Source: Pseudomonas sp. Marseille-Q3773 (lineage in GTDB: Bacteria > Pseudomonadota > Gammaproteobacteria > Pseudomonadales > Pseudomonadaceae). Taken from it: a stretch of 64,000 bases of DNA. A program made the position numbers and the translations under genes. Position 1 is the stretch's first letter. Each line of letters starts with the position of its first letter. This document shows positions 6,002-17,254 of the stretch, piece by piece. The notes beneath the pieces were generated by a model. It worked only from the letters and a program-made list of their open reading frames with translations. It made no database searches and had not been told where the DNA came from. The DNA lies in the NCBI RefSeq assembly GCF_916618955.1, contig NZ_OU745390.1, positions 4,823,501 to 4,887,500 of the forward strand. Direction: 5' to 3'.

Positions 6002-9000
6002 TTATAACGAGGGTTTCGCACCTGTGCCATCTGAAAGATCCGATAGTGCTATGCGAAGGAAACCGGCCGCAAACTCCTCCGGTGGCAGCGGCAGGCTGAC
6101 GATGTAGCCCTGGATCTGCTCGCACCCTTCAGCTGCCAGAAAACGCTGCTGGGCCTGGTTTTCCACGCCTTCGGCAATGATGGTCAGCTGCATGCTGCGG
6201 CCCAGGGCGATGATCGCGCGGGCGATGGCGGCGTCGTGTGGGTCGTCGGGCAGGCCGCGGATGAACGACTTGTCGATCTTCAGGATGTCCAGCGGCAGGC
6301 GCTTGAGGTAGCTCAGCGAGGAGTACCCGGTGCCGAAGTCGTCAATGGCCAGTTGCACCCCCAGTTTCTTCAGCTGATACAGCACGGCCAGGGCTTCTTC
6401 TGCCTGGCTCATGATGAAGTTCTCGGTGATTTCCAGCTGCAGGTCGCCGGCTCTCAACTGGTAGTGCTTGAGCAATTGTTCGATACGCCGGGCCAGGTGC
6501 GGGTGGCGCAGCTGCGCGCCGGCCAGGTTGATCGACAGCGGGCCGAAAGGCTCGTAGTGCTGCTTCCAGGCCTGCATCTGGCTGCAGGCCTGCTCCAGCA
6601 CCCAGTCGCCAAGCTGGAGAATGGTGCCGTTCTCTTCCGCCAGGTGGATGAAGTGCTCCGGCGGTACCTCACCGAAGGTCGGGTGGCTCCAGCGGATCAG
6701 TGCTTCGGCACCCACCAGGTTCTGGGTCTTGAGGCTGAGCTTGGGCTGGAAGCACAGGCTCATTTCGTTGCGTTCGATGGCGCGGCGCAGCTCATGCTCC
6801 AGGGCGATGCGTTCGCTGGCCTGGGCGGTGAGGTCGACGGTATAGGCTTCGACGCGGTTGCGGCCCTTGGCCTTGGAGCGGTACATGGCTGCGTCGGCAT
6901 TGCGTATCAGGGTGGAAACGTCAGTGCCGTCCTGTGGATAAAGGCTGATGCCGATGCTGGCACTGGTGAAGAACTCATGCTCGCCGGCCTGGAAAGGCGC
7001 GTTGAAGCAGGCCAGCAGCTTGTTGGCGATGGTGCTGGCGTCGCTGGGTTTGTGCAGGCCGGGCAGCAGGATGATGAATTCGTCACCGCCCAGGCGGGCC
7101 ACGGTGTCGACGTCGCGTACCTGCTCCTTCAGGCGTTGGGCGATGCCCTTGAGCAGCAGGTCACCGACCGGATGGCCAAGGCTGTCATTGATGTGCTTGA
7201 AGCGGTCGAGGTCGAGGAACAGCACTGCACCCTGGCGGTTGGACTGCTGTTCACTGGTGAGCACGGCCTGCAGGCGACTCTCGAACAGGGCGCGGTTTGG
7301 CAGGCCGGTGAGCGGGTCGTGGTGGGCCTGGTAGTCCAGCTTGGCCTGGGCGTGCTTGAGACTGGAGATGTCGGCGAACACGGCGACAAAGTGGGTAATC
7401 TCGCGCTCGCTGTTGCGCACGGCGCTGATAGTCAGCCAGCCAGGGTACAGTTCGCCATTCTTGCGTTTGTTGTAGATCTCGCCTTGCCAGTGGCCTTCGG
7501 CGGTCAGCTGGTGCCACATGGCGGCATAGAAGGCGCTGTCGTGCTGGCCGGAGGCGAGCAGGCGCGGGGTCTGGCCGAGCGCTTCGATCTCGCTGTAGCC
7601 GGTAATTTCGCTGAAGGCGCGGTTGACGGCACTGATGCGCTGGTCGATGTCGGTGATCAGCACGCCTTCGGCGGTGTTCTCGAACACGGTGGCGGCCAGC
7701 TGCAGTTTTTCCTGCATCAGGTAGCGCTCGGTGATGTCGCGGGCGATGGTCAGCATACAGTCGACGCCGGCAATCGGCAGGGGCCGCGCGGACAGTTCAC
7801 AAAGGCGGATCTGCCCGTCGCTACGGCGAATGTGGCAGGTGAAGTCGCGCACGAAACCGTCGCGGTTGAGCTGGTCGACCAGGCGCTTGCGTTCGTTGAG
7901 GTCCACCCAGATGCCCAGGTCCAGCGAGGTCTGGTCGAGGGGCGGGTGAAGGTCGTAACCGGTCAGGCGGCAGAAGCCCTCGTTCACTTCAAGCAGCAGG
8001 CCGTCGGCCTGGCGCGACAGCAGCAGGCCGTCGGGGGAGGCATGGAAGGCCTTGGCGAATTTTTCTTCCGAGGTTTGCAGCTGCTCCTGGGTTTCCTTGA
8101 GCTGGCTGATGTCGCGTACCGCAACCACCAGCGCCGGGGTACCGTCGAGCTCAAAGGTTTCGGCCGAGGTCAGGCCGGTGAACAGCTGGCCGTTGCTGCG
8201 CCGGAAGCTCATTTCCAGGTTGCGGATGCCGCCCTGGTGCAAGCGTTCGAGCAGGCGCGGGCCGCTGCCTTCGAGGCCCCACAGGTTCAGGTCGGTGGCA
8301 GTGCGGCCGATCACCTGGTCCGGGGTGAGGCCGATCTGCTCTTCGAACGCTTCGTTCACTTCCAGCAGGCAGCCATCGCTGTGGCGGGCAATCAGCAATA
8401 TATCGGGGCACTGCTGGAACACCGAGGCGAACTTCTGTTCCGACAGGCGCAGGGCATTCTCGGTGCGCTTGGTTTCGCTGATGTCGATCATCAGCCCACG
8501 CATCACCGGCTTGTGGCCATGCTCGATCATGCTGACGATGTTGCGTACCCACAGCGGCTGGCCATCGGCCCGGATCACCCGATAGTCCAGGCTGTGGTCA
8601 CGTCTGGCCGCCGTTTCGCTGTCGCAATAGGCCTGGGCCCACAGGGCATCATCCGGGTGCAGGATACTGCGCCAGAAGCCGGGCTTTAACCAGTCGCTCA
8701 GCGGATAGCCCAGCAGGTCTTCGGCGTGAGGTGACACGTAGCTGTAGACGAAGTCGTTGGCGTCGGCCTCCCAGGCTATGGCGGAGAGGCCCTCGACCAG
8801 GCTGCGGTAGCGATATTCGCTGCTGCGCAGCTCCTGTTCGAGGGCGATGCGCCGGGAAATCTCCGAGCTGAGGCGGCGGTTGATGCGAATGACCACTGCC
8901 AGCACCGCCATCAATATCAGTACCGCTGGCAGGCCATACACCACCAGGTCGGACCAGAACATCCGTTGGTCGACCACATTGCCCACCCAGCGTTGCTGGA

Positions 9001-9745
9001 TCTGGCTGACTTCGCCGCTGCTCATGTCAGCCATCACCTTGTCCAGAATGCCAACCAGTACCTTCTTGTCGCGTGGTGCGGCCATGGCCAACTGGTAGCG
9101 GTAGGGCGTCTCGCCACTGACATAGAGACCGTCCAGCTTGAGCTGGCGCAGGCTCCAGATACTCGACGCGAGGTCACCGACCACGGCGTCCACCTCATCG
9201 GTGGCCAGGGCCTGCAGGGTGGAGCTGACATTGGGCAGCGCCACTAGGTTGAGGTCTGGGTGATGCGTGCGCAGCAATTCGTGAGGGGCGTAATTTTCCA
9301 CCACGGCCACCTTCAGGCCGTACAGTTCGTCGAGGTTGCGCGGCTGTGCTCCGCCCTTGTGGGCAAGGATGACGATGGGGAAGTCGAGGTACGGGCGGGT
9401 GAAGGCCAGGTAGGCCTGGCGCTCGGGGGTGGACATGATGCCGGGCAGCAGGTCGATGCGGTTTTCCTGCGCCAGCGTCAGTACTTCGGTCCAACTGTGC
9501 GGTTCGACCGGTTTGAGCGCCACCTCCAGGCGTTGCTGGATGGTGGCGATGTAATCGGCGGCCAATCCCTGGTAGCGGCCCTCCTGGTCGCGAAACTCGA
9601 ACGGTGGCCAAGAGGCGTCTACACCCAGGCTCAGCTGCGGGTGGGCAGCCAGCCAGGCCTTCTCCTCATCTGTCAGGGTCAGGGCGCCGGCCGTTGTGTT
9701 CCACAAAGCCAGGAACATCAACAGGATGGCCGGCAACAGGGACAT
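6002..9745 (-). CDS. rmcA: RmcA-like cyclic-di-GMP regulator (SBP-4xPAS-GGDEF-EAL)
   Basis: The 1247-residue membrane protein matches P. aeruginosa RmcA (PA0575) in length, domain order and position beside this tRNA and rpoD. Order: signal segment (1-20), periplasmic solute-binding fold of the SBP_bac_3 type (about 25-260), one membrane helix (268-287), four PAS domains (about 300-800), GGDEF (about 803-980) and EAL (about 983-1240). The GGDEF motif is intact (ARLGGDEF), with an inhibitory-site RxxD (RDVD) five residues before it. EAL is intact (GAEALIRW), as is DDFGTG. In P. aeruginosa RmcA lowers cyclic-di-GMP in response to redox state and affects biofilm maintenance. The ATG at 9745 is chosen because a signal peptide follows it and a GAGG site precedes it; the frame stays open to 9907. 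Confidence 0.88.
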   Translation of the reverse strand: MSLLPAILLMFLALWNTTAGALTLTDEEKAWLAAHPQLSLGVDASWPPFEFRDQEGRYQGLAADYIATIQQRLEVALKPVEPHSWTEVLTLAQENRIDLLPGIMSTPERQAYLAFTRPYLDFPIVILAHKGGAQPRNLDELYGLKVAVVENYAPHELLRTHHPDLNLVALPNVSSTLQALATDEVDAVVGDLASSIWSLRQLKLDGLYVSGETPYRYQLAMAAPRDKKVLVGILDKVMADMSSGEVSQIQQRWVGNVVDQRMFWSDLVVYGLPAVLILMAVLAVVIRINRRLSSEISRRIALEQELRSSEYRYRSLVEGLSAIAWEADANDFVYSYVSPHAEDLLGYPLSDWLKPGFWRSILHPDDALWAQAYCDSETAARRDHSLDYRVIRADGQPLWVRNIVSMIEHGHKPVMRGLMIDISETKRTENALRLSEQKFASVFQQCPDILLIARHSDGCLLEVNEAFEEQIGLTPDQVIGRTATDLNLWGLEGSGPRLLERLHQGGIRNLEMSFRRSNGQLFTGLTSAETFELDGTPALVVAVRDISQLKETQEQLQTSEEKFAKAFHASPDGLLLSRQADGLLLEVNEGFCRLTGYDLHPPLDQTSLDLGIWVDLNERKRLVDQLNRDGFVRDFTCHIRRSDGQIRLCELSARPLPIAGVDCMLTIARDITERYLMQEKLQLAATVFENTAEGVLITDIDQRISAVNRAFSEITGYSEIEALGQTPRLLASGQHDSAFYAAMWHQLTAEGHWQGEIYNKRKNGELYPGWLTISAVRNSEREITHFVAVFADISSLKHAQAKLDYQAHHDPLTGLPNRALFESRLQAVLTSEQQSNRQGAVLFLDLDRFKHINDSLGHPVGDLLLKGIAQRLKEQVRDVDTVARLGGDEFIILLPGLHKPSDASTIANKLLACFNAPFQAGEHEFFTSASIGISLYPQDGTDVSTLIRNADAAMYRSKAKGRNRVEAYTVDLTAQASERIALEHELRRAIERNEMSLCFQPKLSLKTQNLVGAEALIRWSHPTFGEVPPEHFIHLAEENGTILQLGDWVLEQACSQMQAWKQHYEPFGPLSINLAGAQLRHPHLARRIEQLLKHYQLRAGDLQLEITENFIMSQAEEALAVLYQLKKLGVQLAIDDFGTGYSSLSYLKRLPLDILKIDKSFIRGLPDDPHDAAIARAIIALGRSMQLTIIAEGVENQAQQRFLAAEGCEQIQGYIVSLPLPPEEFAAGFLRIALSDLSDGTGAKPSL

Positions 9746-9865
9746 AGCGGCCTCGCATTCAGGATGACTGAATCGAGTGTAGACGGGCATTGCTGCCGGC
9801 GTGGGGCGAAAGGTGGAGTCTTTCGTCGAGGCCTGCACGATCCATGTGGGCGTTTCCAGGAGCAG

Positions 9866-9899
9866 AAAGAAAAAACCCCGGCCTGCTGGGCCGGGGTTT
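9866..9899 (-). terminator. Rho-independent terminator of rpoD
   Basis: Directly after the rpoD stop (minus strand) an 8-base stem CCCCGGCC/GGCCGGGG, extended by A-T pairs, is followed by TTTTTTC. A classic terminator separating rpoD from the downstream RmcA-like gene. Confidence 0.85.
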
Positions 9900-9903
9900 G
9901 TCA

Positions 9904-11754
<1,851 letters not shown>

Positions 11755-11821
11755 AACACCCTATCCACTGAAGGTCTTGGCGGGCAAAAAACAAGCCGAG
11801 GATTATACCCGAGCATGGGCC

Positions 11822-13804
11822 TCACGCGCCAGATGAGGTCGGCGTTTGTGCGGGAACATTCCGGCTCAGCAGGGCGAGGAGCTGGGATTTTTCCTCGCTG
11901 GTCAATTCGCTTTGACGTGATTTCCTGAGCAGTTGTTCCAGGCTGCGCTCGCGTTGGCGGGCGGACAAGCTAGTTATAGTGTCGAAAAACTGTTGTTCAA
12001 GGTTGTCGGCCACGATCAGCCATTCCTTTTCCGCCAGCGCCCGTAGCAGACGGCCCTGTTCGGTGCCGTGCCAACGTGCGATCAACTGCATTGAGCTTAG
12101 CCCAGGATTTTTCTGCGCGGCTTCGATCAGGGCCACCAGCAGCTGGCTGTACAGGTGTTCTTCGTCGGCGAAGTGGCTGGCGTCTTCCACCTTGCCGGCC
12201 AGCAACGGATGGTGCAGCAGGGTACGCAGGGCAGCCAGGGTCGGCGGTTCGACCGGGGCCGGCACGCGCGGTGGTGCTTCGTCACGTTGTTGCCAGGGTT
12301 TGCCGCCCTTGCGGTTCTTGTCCCAGGGCTTGTCGCTCCATGGCTTCTTGCCGCTGCCCTTGTTCGGTTTCCATGCCTGCTCCTGATGGGCGGCGGCGTA
12401 GTCGTGCTGCGGCATGTCGCCGTAGTCGGGGGTGTAGCTGGCCATGGCATCGTAATCGTAGCCAGGGTCATAGTCCGGCACGTTGCCGGGGGCCGGGGCG
12501 TGTTGCGCCAATTGCTCGACCTGCTGCGGGTCGAGGCCGGTGATCTCGCGCAGGCGGTTGCGCATCAGCTGGCGCAGGTTGGCGCCGGGGATCTTTTCGA
12601 TCAGCGGTGCTGCCAGGGTCGCCATGTGCGCCTTGCCTTCCAGCGAGCGCGGGTCGGCTTCGACGCCCAGTTGCTCGAAGAAGTAGTCGGCCAGCGGCTG
12701 GGCGTGCTGGTTGATGCGGGCCATGAAGGCATCGGTGCCTTCGGCGCGCACCAGGCTGTCCGGGTCCTCGCCTTCGGGCAGGAACAGGAAGCGCGCACGG
12801 CGGCCGTCCTGCAGGTTCGGCAGGGTCGACTCCAGGGCACGCCAGGCGGCCTTGCGCCCGGCCTGGTCGCCGTCGAAGCAGAACAGCACGCTGGGCACAA
12901 CGCGGAACAGGCGCTTGAGATGCTCTTCGCTGGTGGCGGTGCCGAGGGTGGCCACGGCATTGCGCAGGCCCTGCTGGGCCAGGGCGATGACGTCCATGTA
13001 GCCCTCGACGACGATGATTTCGTCGAGGTTGCGGTTATGCTTGCGCGCCTCGTACAGGCCGTACAGTTCCTGGCCCTTGTGAAATACCGGGGTTTCCGGG
13101 GAGTTCAGGTACTTCGGCTTGTCGTCGCCGAGCACCCGGCCACCGAAGGCGATGATGCGCCCGCGGCTGTCACGGATCGGGAACATCACCCGGTCGCGGA
13201 AGCGGTCGTAGCGCTTGCCGGTTTCGGCGTTTTCGATCAGCAGGCCGGCGTCGATCATCACCTTCTGCTGCAGGCTGTCGGCACCCAGGTGCTTGAGCAG
13301 GTTGTCCCAGCCAGGTGGGGCGAAGCCCAGGCCGAAATCGCGGGCGATCTCGCCGGATAGGCCGCGGCCCTTGAGGTAGTCCACCGCCGCCTTGCGGGTC
13401 GGGTGGCTGCGCAGTGCCTGGCGGTAGAACTCCGAGGCCGCGTCCAGTAGCGGGTACAGCGGCGAATCGGTGGGCTGGCGCGGCTTGTGGTCGCGGCGGC
13501 CTTGCTCGCGGGGTACTTCCATGCCGGCGGCGCGGGCCAGCTCCTCGACTGCCTGGGGAAAGTCCAGGTTGTCGTGGTCCATGACGAAGCCCAGGGCGTT
13601 GCCACCGGCACCACAGCCGAAACAGTAATAGAACTGCTTGTCGGGGCTGACCGTGAAGGAAGGGGTCTTTTCCTTGTGGAACGGGCAGCAGGCAGAGTAG
13701 TTCTTGCCGGTCTTTTTCAGCTGGACGCGCGAACTCACCACATCGACGATGTCGAGGCGGTTGATCAGGTCGTCAATGAAACTCTGGGGAATCAGCCCGG
13801 CCAT
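11822..13804 (-). CDS. dnaG: DNA primase DnaG
   Basis: Primase makes the RNA primers for replication and works with the DnaB helicase. The 660-residue product has the N-terminal zinc ribbon (CPFH...CFGCG, residues about 40-65), the catalytic core with TOPRIM motifs (IIVVEGYMDV and DGDQAGRKAA), a P/Q/D-rich spacer, and a C-terminal helicase-binding domain. I use the ATG at 13804 (MAGLIPQSFIDDL), the usual start of the family; an in-frame ATG at 13825 would add seven residues. It lies between rpsU and rpoD as in most gammaproteobacteria. Confidence 0.97.
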   Translation of the reverse strand: MAGLIPQSFIDDLINRLDIVDVVSSRVQLKKTGKNYSACCPFHKEKTPSFTVSPDKQFYYCFGCGAGGNALGFVMDHDNLDFPQAVEELARAAGMEVPREQGRRDHKPRQPTDSPLYPLLDAASEFYRQALRSHPTRKAAVDYLKGRGLSGEIARDFGLGFAPPGWDNLLKHLGADSLQQKVMIDAGLLIENAETGKRYDRFRDRVMFPIRDSRGRIIAFGGRVLGDDKPKYLNSPETPVFHKGQELYGLYEARKHNRNLDEIIVVEGYMDVIALAQQGLRNAVATLGTATSEEHLKRLFRVVPSVLFCFDGDQAGRKAAWRALESTLPNLQDGRRARFLFLPEGEDPDSLVRAEGTDAFMARINQHAQPLADYFFEQLGVEADPRSLEGKAHMATLAAPLIEKIPGANLRQLMRNRLREITGLDPQQVEQLAQHAPAPGNVPDYDPGYDYDAMASYTPDYGDMPQHDYAAAHQEQAWKPNKGSGKKPWSDKPWDKNRKGGKPWQQRDEAPPRVPAPVEPPTLAALRTLLHHPLLAGKVEDASHFADEEHLYSQLLVALIEAAQKNPGLSSMQLIARWHGTEQGRLLRALAEKEWLIVADNLEQQFFDTITSLSARQRERSLEQLLRKSRQSELTSEEKSQLLALLSRNVPAQTPTSSGA

Positions 13805-14107
13805 GGCAGTCTCGTCATCTGGCAACTGGCAAGTCTAATCGCTCACGCGCCGAATGGGGCGGGTGCCGCTTGGAGAAGTACGAGGGAAAATGTGCTCGTC
13901 GCCAGCCCTGGAGGGCCCGTCAGTCGGACGTGCACGTCTGGTCATACAACAAGGAAGACCAGCTCTGACGTTTCAGGCAGGTTGCCCATGTGCAGTTCGC
14001 AAGAAGCTTGTGCTGGGCCTTGAGCTAGCTGCTCAAGTGTGAAGCGACCACTGCCATCGCCCGGCGGTTAGCCGGGCAGGGCAGAAGCTTTGCGTAGAAC
14101 GCCTGTA
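13805..14107. other. Noncoding stretch between rpsU and dnaG
   Basis: About 300 bases with no credible gene. In P. aeruginosa a yqeY-like gene sits at this spot, and none is present here. The stretch holds a perfect 7-base inverted repeat, CTTGAGC at 14019-14025 with GCTCAAG at 14031-14037, and the GC-rich hairpin at 14059-14077. In the macromolecular synthesis operon this region normally carries a partial terminator and extra promoters that set the different levels of S21, primase and sigma70. Confidence 0.6.
14059..14077 (-). terminator. Hairpin after rpsU, probable partial terminator
   Basis: GCCCGGC and GCCGGGC pair perfectly around a 5-base loop about 30 bases after the rpsU stop. There is no T-run behind it on the minus strand, so it is more likely an attenuating or mRNA-protecting hairpin that lets some transcripts continue into dnaG than a full terminator. 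Confidence 0.5.
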
Positions 14108-14323
14108 TTAGTACAGACGAACGGCGCGGCGCTGTTCGCGCTGAACTTTCTTGGCGTGACGCTTAACAGCAGCAGCTGCTTTGCGCTTACGCTCGGCGGT
14201 CGGCTTCTCGTAAAACTCGCGGCTACGAACTTCAGCCAGTACACCGGCTTTTTCGCAGGAGCGCTTGAAACGACGCAGAGCTACGTCGAAGGGTTCGTTC
14301 TCTTTAACTTTGACGGCTGGCAT
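14108..14323 (-). CDS. rpsU: 30S ribosomal protein S21
   Basis: The 71-residue, very basic protein ([21 protein letters not shown], with RRAVRLY at the end) is a clear S21. It binds the 30S platform near the 16S 3' end and is involved in translation initiation. It is the first gene of the rpsU-dnaG-rpoD group, and a sigma70 promoter can be seen about 90 bases upstream on the minus strand. Length and sequence are typical. Confidence 0.98.
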   Translation of the reverse strand: MPAVKVKENEPFDVALRRFKRSCEKAGVLAEVRSREFYEKPTAERKRKAAAAVKRHAKKVQREQRRAVRLY

Positions 14324-14411
14324 CCAGGGCTACCTTAATTCATTACCGGGGTAGACGTGCTCCTGGCAAAACAAAGGTGTGCTGGAGAACGTCGGTTTTC
14401 AAGGGTTGCGG

Positions 14412-14440
14412 ATGTTAACCCTTAGCAAGCCGGAATGCAA
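14412..14440 (-). promoter_or_regulatory. Predicted sigma70 promoter of rpsU
   Basis: On the minus strand TTGCAT (14435-14440) and TAACAT (14412-14417) are separated by 17 bases, placing the start site about 80 bases before rpsU. The spacing is ideal and the hexamers fair matches. Confidence 0.5.
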
Positions 14441-14527
14441 AGCCTCTGATCGAAAACCGCTGGTCGGCATCCGACACGGGGACTATCATGCGCGGCTTCG
14501 AATTCAGCCCCCACAAGGGACGAACCC

Positions 14528-15553
14528 ATGCTAGTACTGGGATTGGAAACATCCTGCGACGAAACTGGCGTCGCATTATATGACAGCGAGCGCGGTTTGT
14601 TGGCCGACGCCCTGTTCAGCCAGATCGACCTGCACCGCGTGTTCGGCGGTGTGGTACCCGAGCTTGCCTCGCGTGACCACGTCAAGCGCATGTTGCCGCT
14701 CATCCGCCAGGTGCTGGCCGAGGCCGGCTGCGTCGCCACCGAGATCGACGCTATTGCCTACACCGCCGGCCCCGGCCTGGTCGGGGCCTTGCTGGTGGGC
14801 GCATCCTGTGCTCAGGCGCTGGCCTTTGCCTGGGGCATCCCGGCGATTGGCGTACACCACATGGAAGGCCATCTGCTGGCACCCATGCTGGAGCAGAATC
14901 CGCCTGAGTTTCCGTTCGTCGCCTTGTTGGTCTCGGGCGGCCACACCCAGCTGGTGCGCGTCGATGGCATAGGCCACTACGAGCTGTTGGGTGAGAGCCT
15001 GGATGACGCCGCCGGCGAAGCGTTCGACAAGACCGCCAAGCTGATCGGCCTGAACTACCCCGGTGGCCCGGAAATCGCTCGCCTGGCCGAGCGTGGTGTG
15101 CCGGGGCGCTTCGTGTTCCCGCGGCCGATGACCGACCGCCCGGGCCTGGAGTTTAGCTTCAGCGGCCTGAAAACCTTTGCCCTGAACACCTGGCAGCAGT
15201 GTCGCGATGCTGGTGACGACAACGAACAAACCCGTTGCGACCTGTCCCTGGCGTTCCAGCAGGCAGTGGTGGAGACTCTGACCATCAAGTGCAAGCGGGC
15301 GCTGAAGCAGACCGGCCTCAAGCGCCTGGTCATCGCCGGTGGCGTCAGCGCCAACAAGGCCCTGCGCGCATCCCTCGAGGACATGCTCGCCAGCATCAAG
15401 GGCAACGTGTACTACGCGCGCCCGCAGTTCTGTACCGATAACGGCGCGATGATCGCCTACGCTGGCTGCCAGCGGTTGTTGGCCGGGCAGCAGCAGGACC
15501 TGGCAATCAGTGTGCAGGCACGCTGGTCGATGGAGCAGTTGCCGCCGGTCTGA
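14528..15553 (+). CDS. tsaD: tRNA N6-threonylcarbamoyladenosine transferase TsaD
   Basis: TsaD transfers threonylcarbamoyl from its adenylate to A37 of tRNAs reading ANN codons, with TsaB and TsaE. The 341-residue product starts [19 protein letters not shown] and has the metal-binding HMEGH motif (residues about 110-114), GGHTQL, and a C-terminal ASKHA fold ending with the [12 protein letters not shown] signature. A good Shine-Dalgarno (AAGGGACG) precedes the ATG. It diverges from rpsU, a conserved neighbourhood in Pseudomonas. It has also been called gcp or ygjD. Confidence 0.98.
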   Translation: MLVLGLETSCDETGVALYDSERGLLADALFSQIDLHRVFGGVVPELASRDHVKRMLPLIRQVLAEAGCVATEIDAIAYTAGPGLVGALLVGASCAQALAFAWGIPAIGVHHMEGHLLAPMLEQNPPEFPFVALLVSGGHTQLVRVDGIGHYELLGESLDDAAGEAFDKTAKLIGLNYPGGPEIARLAERGVPGRFVFPRPMTDRPGLEFSFSGLKTFALNTWQQCRDAGDDNEQTRCDLSLAFQQAVVETLTIKCKRALKQTGLKRLVIAGGVSANKALRASLEDMLASIKGNVYYARPQFCTDNGAMIAYAGCQRLLAGQQQDLAISVQARWSMEQLPPV

Positions 15554-15556
15554 TGG

Positions 15557-16126
15557 CTAGAAATGCCGTTCACGTCCGGCGAACAGGTCGCGCAGGTTGT
15601 TGCGGTGGCGCCATACGATCATCAGCGTGAGCACGCTGATCGGCAGCAGCGCCTCGGGTTCCCGCCAGGCCAGCAAGGGCAAGGTCAGCGGCGTGGCGAT
15701 CAGCGCGGCCAGCGAGCTGGTGCGGGTAAGGTAGAAGGTCAGCAGCCAGGCGCCGATGGCCAGTAGTGCGGCCGGGAAGTACAGGGCCATGAGCATGCCG
15801 GCGGCGGTCGCCACGCCCTTGCCGCCGCGGAAGCGGAAGTACAGCGGGAACAGGTGGCCCAGCACCGCGCACACGCCAACCCAGGCCTGCGCCTGCAGGT
15901 CCAGCCCGGCAAGGCGGGCGAGCAATACCGGCAACAGGCCCTTGCACAGGTCGCCAAGCAGGGTCAGGATCGCCAGTTTGCGGCCTGCCAGGCGTAGCAT
16001 GTTAGTGGCGCCGGCGTTGCCTGAACCGCTGGAACGCGGGTCCGGGCTGCCCGCCAGGCGGCTGAGTACAATGGCGAAGGACAGCGAGCCGAGCAAGTAG
16101 GCGAGCAGCGCCAGTAACCAAAACAT
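15557..16126 (-). CDS. plsY: Acyl-phosphate glycerol-3-phosphate acyltransferase PlsY
   Basis: This inner-membrane enzyme makes lysophosphatidate from acyl-phosphate and glycerol-3-phosphate, the first step of phospholipid synthesis in the PlsX/PlsY route. The 189-residue protein has five to six membrane helices and the family motifs [11 protein letters not shown] and [10 protein letters not shown]. It converges on tsaD with only 3 bases between the stop codons and diverges from folB. Length is normal. Confidence 0.96.
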   Translation of the reverse strand: MFWLLALLAYLLGSLSFAIVLSRLAGSPDPRSSGSGNAGATNMLRLAGRKLAILTLLGDLCKGLLPVLLARLAGLDLQAQAWVGVCAVLGHLFPLYFRFRGGKGVATAAGMLMALYFPAALLAIGAWLLTFYLTRTSSLAALIATPLTLPLLAWREPEALLPISVLTLMIVWRHRNNLRDLFAGRERHF

Positions 16127-16200
16127 GCTAACTATTCCGGGCGAGGACGCCCTGATTCTAACGGCGCCAGTCGCCCTTGTCGTGCTGTGGAGAGAAGTGC

Positions 16201-16557
16201 TTGGACAGAGTGTTCATCGAAGGCCTGGAAGTCGATACCGTCATCGGTGCCTATGACTGGGAGCGGGATATTCGCCAGTGCTTGCGCCTGGACCTGAGCT
16301 TTGCCTGGGACAACCGCCCGGCTGCTGCTGGTGACGACCTGAGCCTGGCGCTGGATTACGCCAGTGTGTCGGCGCGTATCCAGGCGTTTGCCGAACAGGC
16401 CCGCTTCGAACTGGTGGAAACCTTTGCCGAGCGCCTGGTGGCAACGTTGATGGACGAGTTCCACATCCCATGGGTGCGGTTGAAGCTGACCAAGCCGGGG
16501 GCGGTGCCGGCGGCCCGAGGTGGTGTTGGCGTGGAGATCGAGCGCGGATGTCTCTGA
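16201..16557 (+). CDS. folB: Dihydroneopterin aldolase FolB
   Basis: FolB cleaves 7,8-dihydroneopterin to 6-hydroxymethyl-dihydropterin in folate synthesis. The 118-residue form begins with TTG at 16201 ([22 protein letters not shown]), which matches the family N-terminus and has GGAGAG at the right distance; the open frame reaches back to 16177, but that start adds a non-conserved MSCCGEKCL stretch. The conserved YDWER and the C-terminal KLTKPGAVP are present. It overlaps folK by 10 bases, so two successive enzymes of folate synthesis are translated together. Confidence 0.93.
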   Translation: MDRVFIEGLEVDTVIGAYDWERDIRQCLRLDLSFAWDNRPAAAGDDLSLALDYASVSARIQAFAEQARFELVETFAERLVATLMDEFHIPWVRLKLTKPGAVPAARGGVGVEIERGCL

Positions 16558-17057
16558 GCACGGTTTACCTGGGCCTTGGCAGCAATATCGACCGTGAGGC
16601 GCACTTGTGCGCCGGGCTCGATGCGTTGGCCGGTATCCTCACTGGCATGCGCTGTTCGCCGGCATTCGAAAGCCAGGCGGTAGGCATCAAGAGCGGGCCG
16701 TTCATCAACTTCGTGGTAACCGGGCAGACGGCGTTGCCGTTGATCGAACTGGACCGCCGGTTGAAATTCATCGAGGCTGACAACGGCCGCTATGCGCCGG
16801 ACCGCAAGGGGCTGCCGCTGGATATCGATGTGCTGATGTATGACGATTTGCTCGGCACGTTCGATGGGCTGGTGCTGCCCCGTGCCGAGATCCTGAAGAA
16901 CGCCTTCGTGCTGTGGCCGCTATCGCTGCTGGCGCCTGACCTGGTACATCCGGGGGTGGGCAAGCGCATGGCGCAGTTGTGGCAGGAAGCGCGGATTGAC
17001 CAGGTACTGGCACCGGTTGCCTTTGAGTGGCGTGGGTTGCAATTGACTCCGGCTTGA
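16548..17057 (+). CDS. folK: 2-amino-4-hydroxy-6-hydroxymethyldihydropteridine pyrophosphokinase FolK
   Basis: FolK adds pyrophosphate from ATP to 6-hydroxymethyl-dihydropterin, the step after FolB. The 169-residue product starts [17 protein letters not shown], the classic HPPK N-terminus, and carries the pterin/ATP-binding FINFVV region and the DRKGLPLDIDVLMYDD motif with its metal-binding aspartates. The ATG at 16548 lies inside the end of folB. A cluster of REP-like repeats follows the stop. Confidence 0.95.
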   Translation: MSLSTVYLGLGSNIDREAHLCAGLDALAGILTGMRCSPAFESQAVGIKSGPFINFVVTGQTALPLIELDRRLKFIEADNGRYAPDRKGLPLDIDVLMYDDLLGTFDGLVLPRAEILKNAFVLWPLSLLAPDLVHPGVGKRMAQLWQEARIDQVLAPVAFEWRGLQLTPA

Positions 17058-17059
17058 GC

Positions 17060-17252
17060 CTGTGCCGGCCCTTTCGCGGCTGAGGCCGCTGCAGGTAAAG
17101 GATATTTGAAGCCAGCGGTAGGAGCAGATTCCTCCGCAAAGCAGGCGACGCGGTGGCTGGCACCGGCTGTGCCGGTGATTACGGCTGAAGCCGCTCCTAA
17201 AGGCAAAGCTTGAGCCTTGTAGGAGCGGCTTTAGCCGCGAAAGGGCCGGTAT
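17060..17252. repeat. REP-type repeat cluster between folK and cca
   Basis: Several copies of the P. putida REP sequence, in both orientations and partly degraded, fill this gap. There is a CCGGCCCTTTCGCGGC half near 17065-17080, GTAGGAGC near 17118, a GGCTGAAGCCGCTCCTA copy near 17183-17199, and a good copy (TAGGAGCGGCTTTAGCCGCG) at 17220-17239. Between convergent genes such clusters often stabilise mRNA ends or act as gyrase/IHF sites. No gene is present. Confidence 0.75.
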
Positions 17253-17254
17253 GT

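Noticed and set aside
6236..8689. 817-codon open frame on the plus strand opposite the RmcA-like gene
   Set aside because: It is antisense to a gene with clear PAS/GGDEF/EAL motifs. Long antisense frames are expected in GC-rich codon usage, and its translation is low-complexity with no family features.
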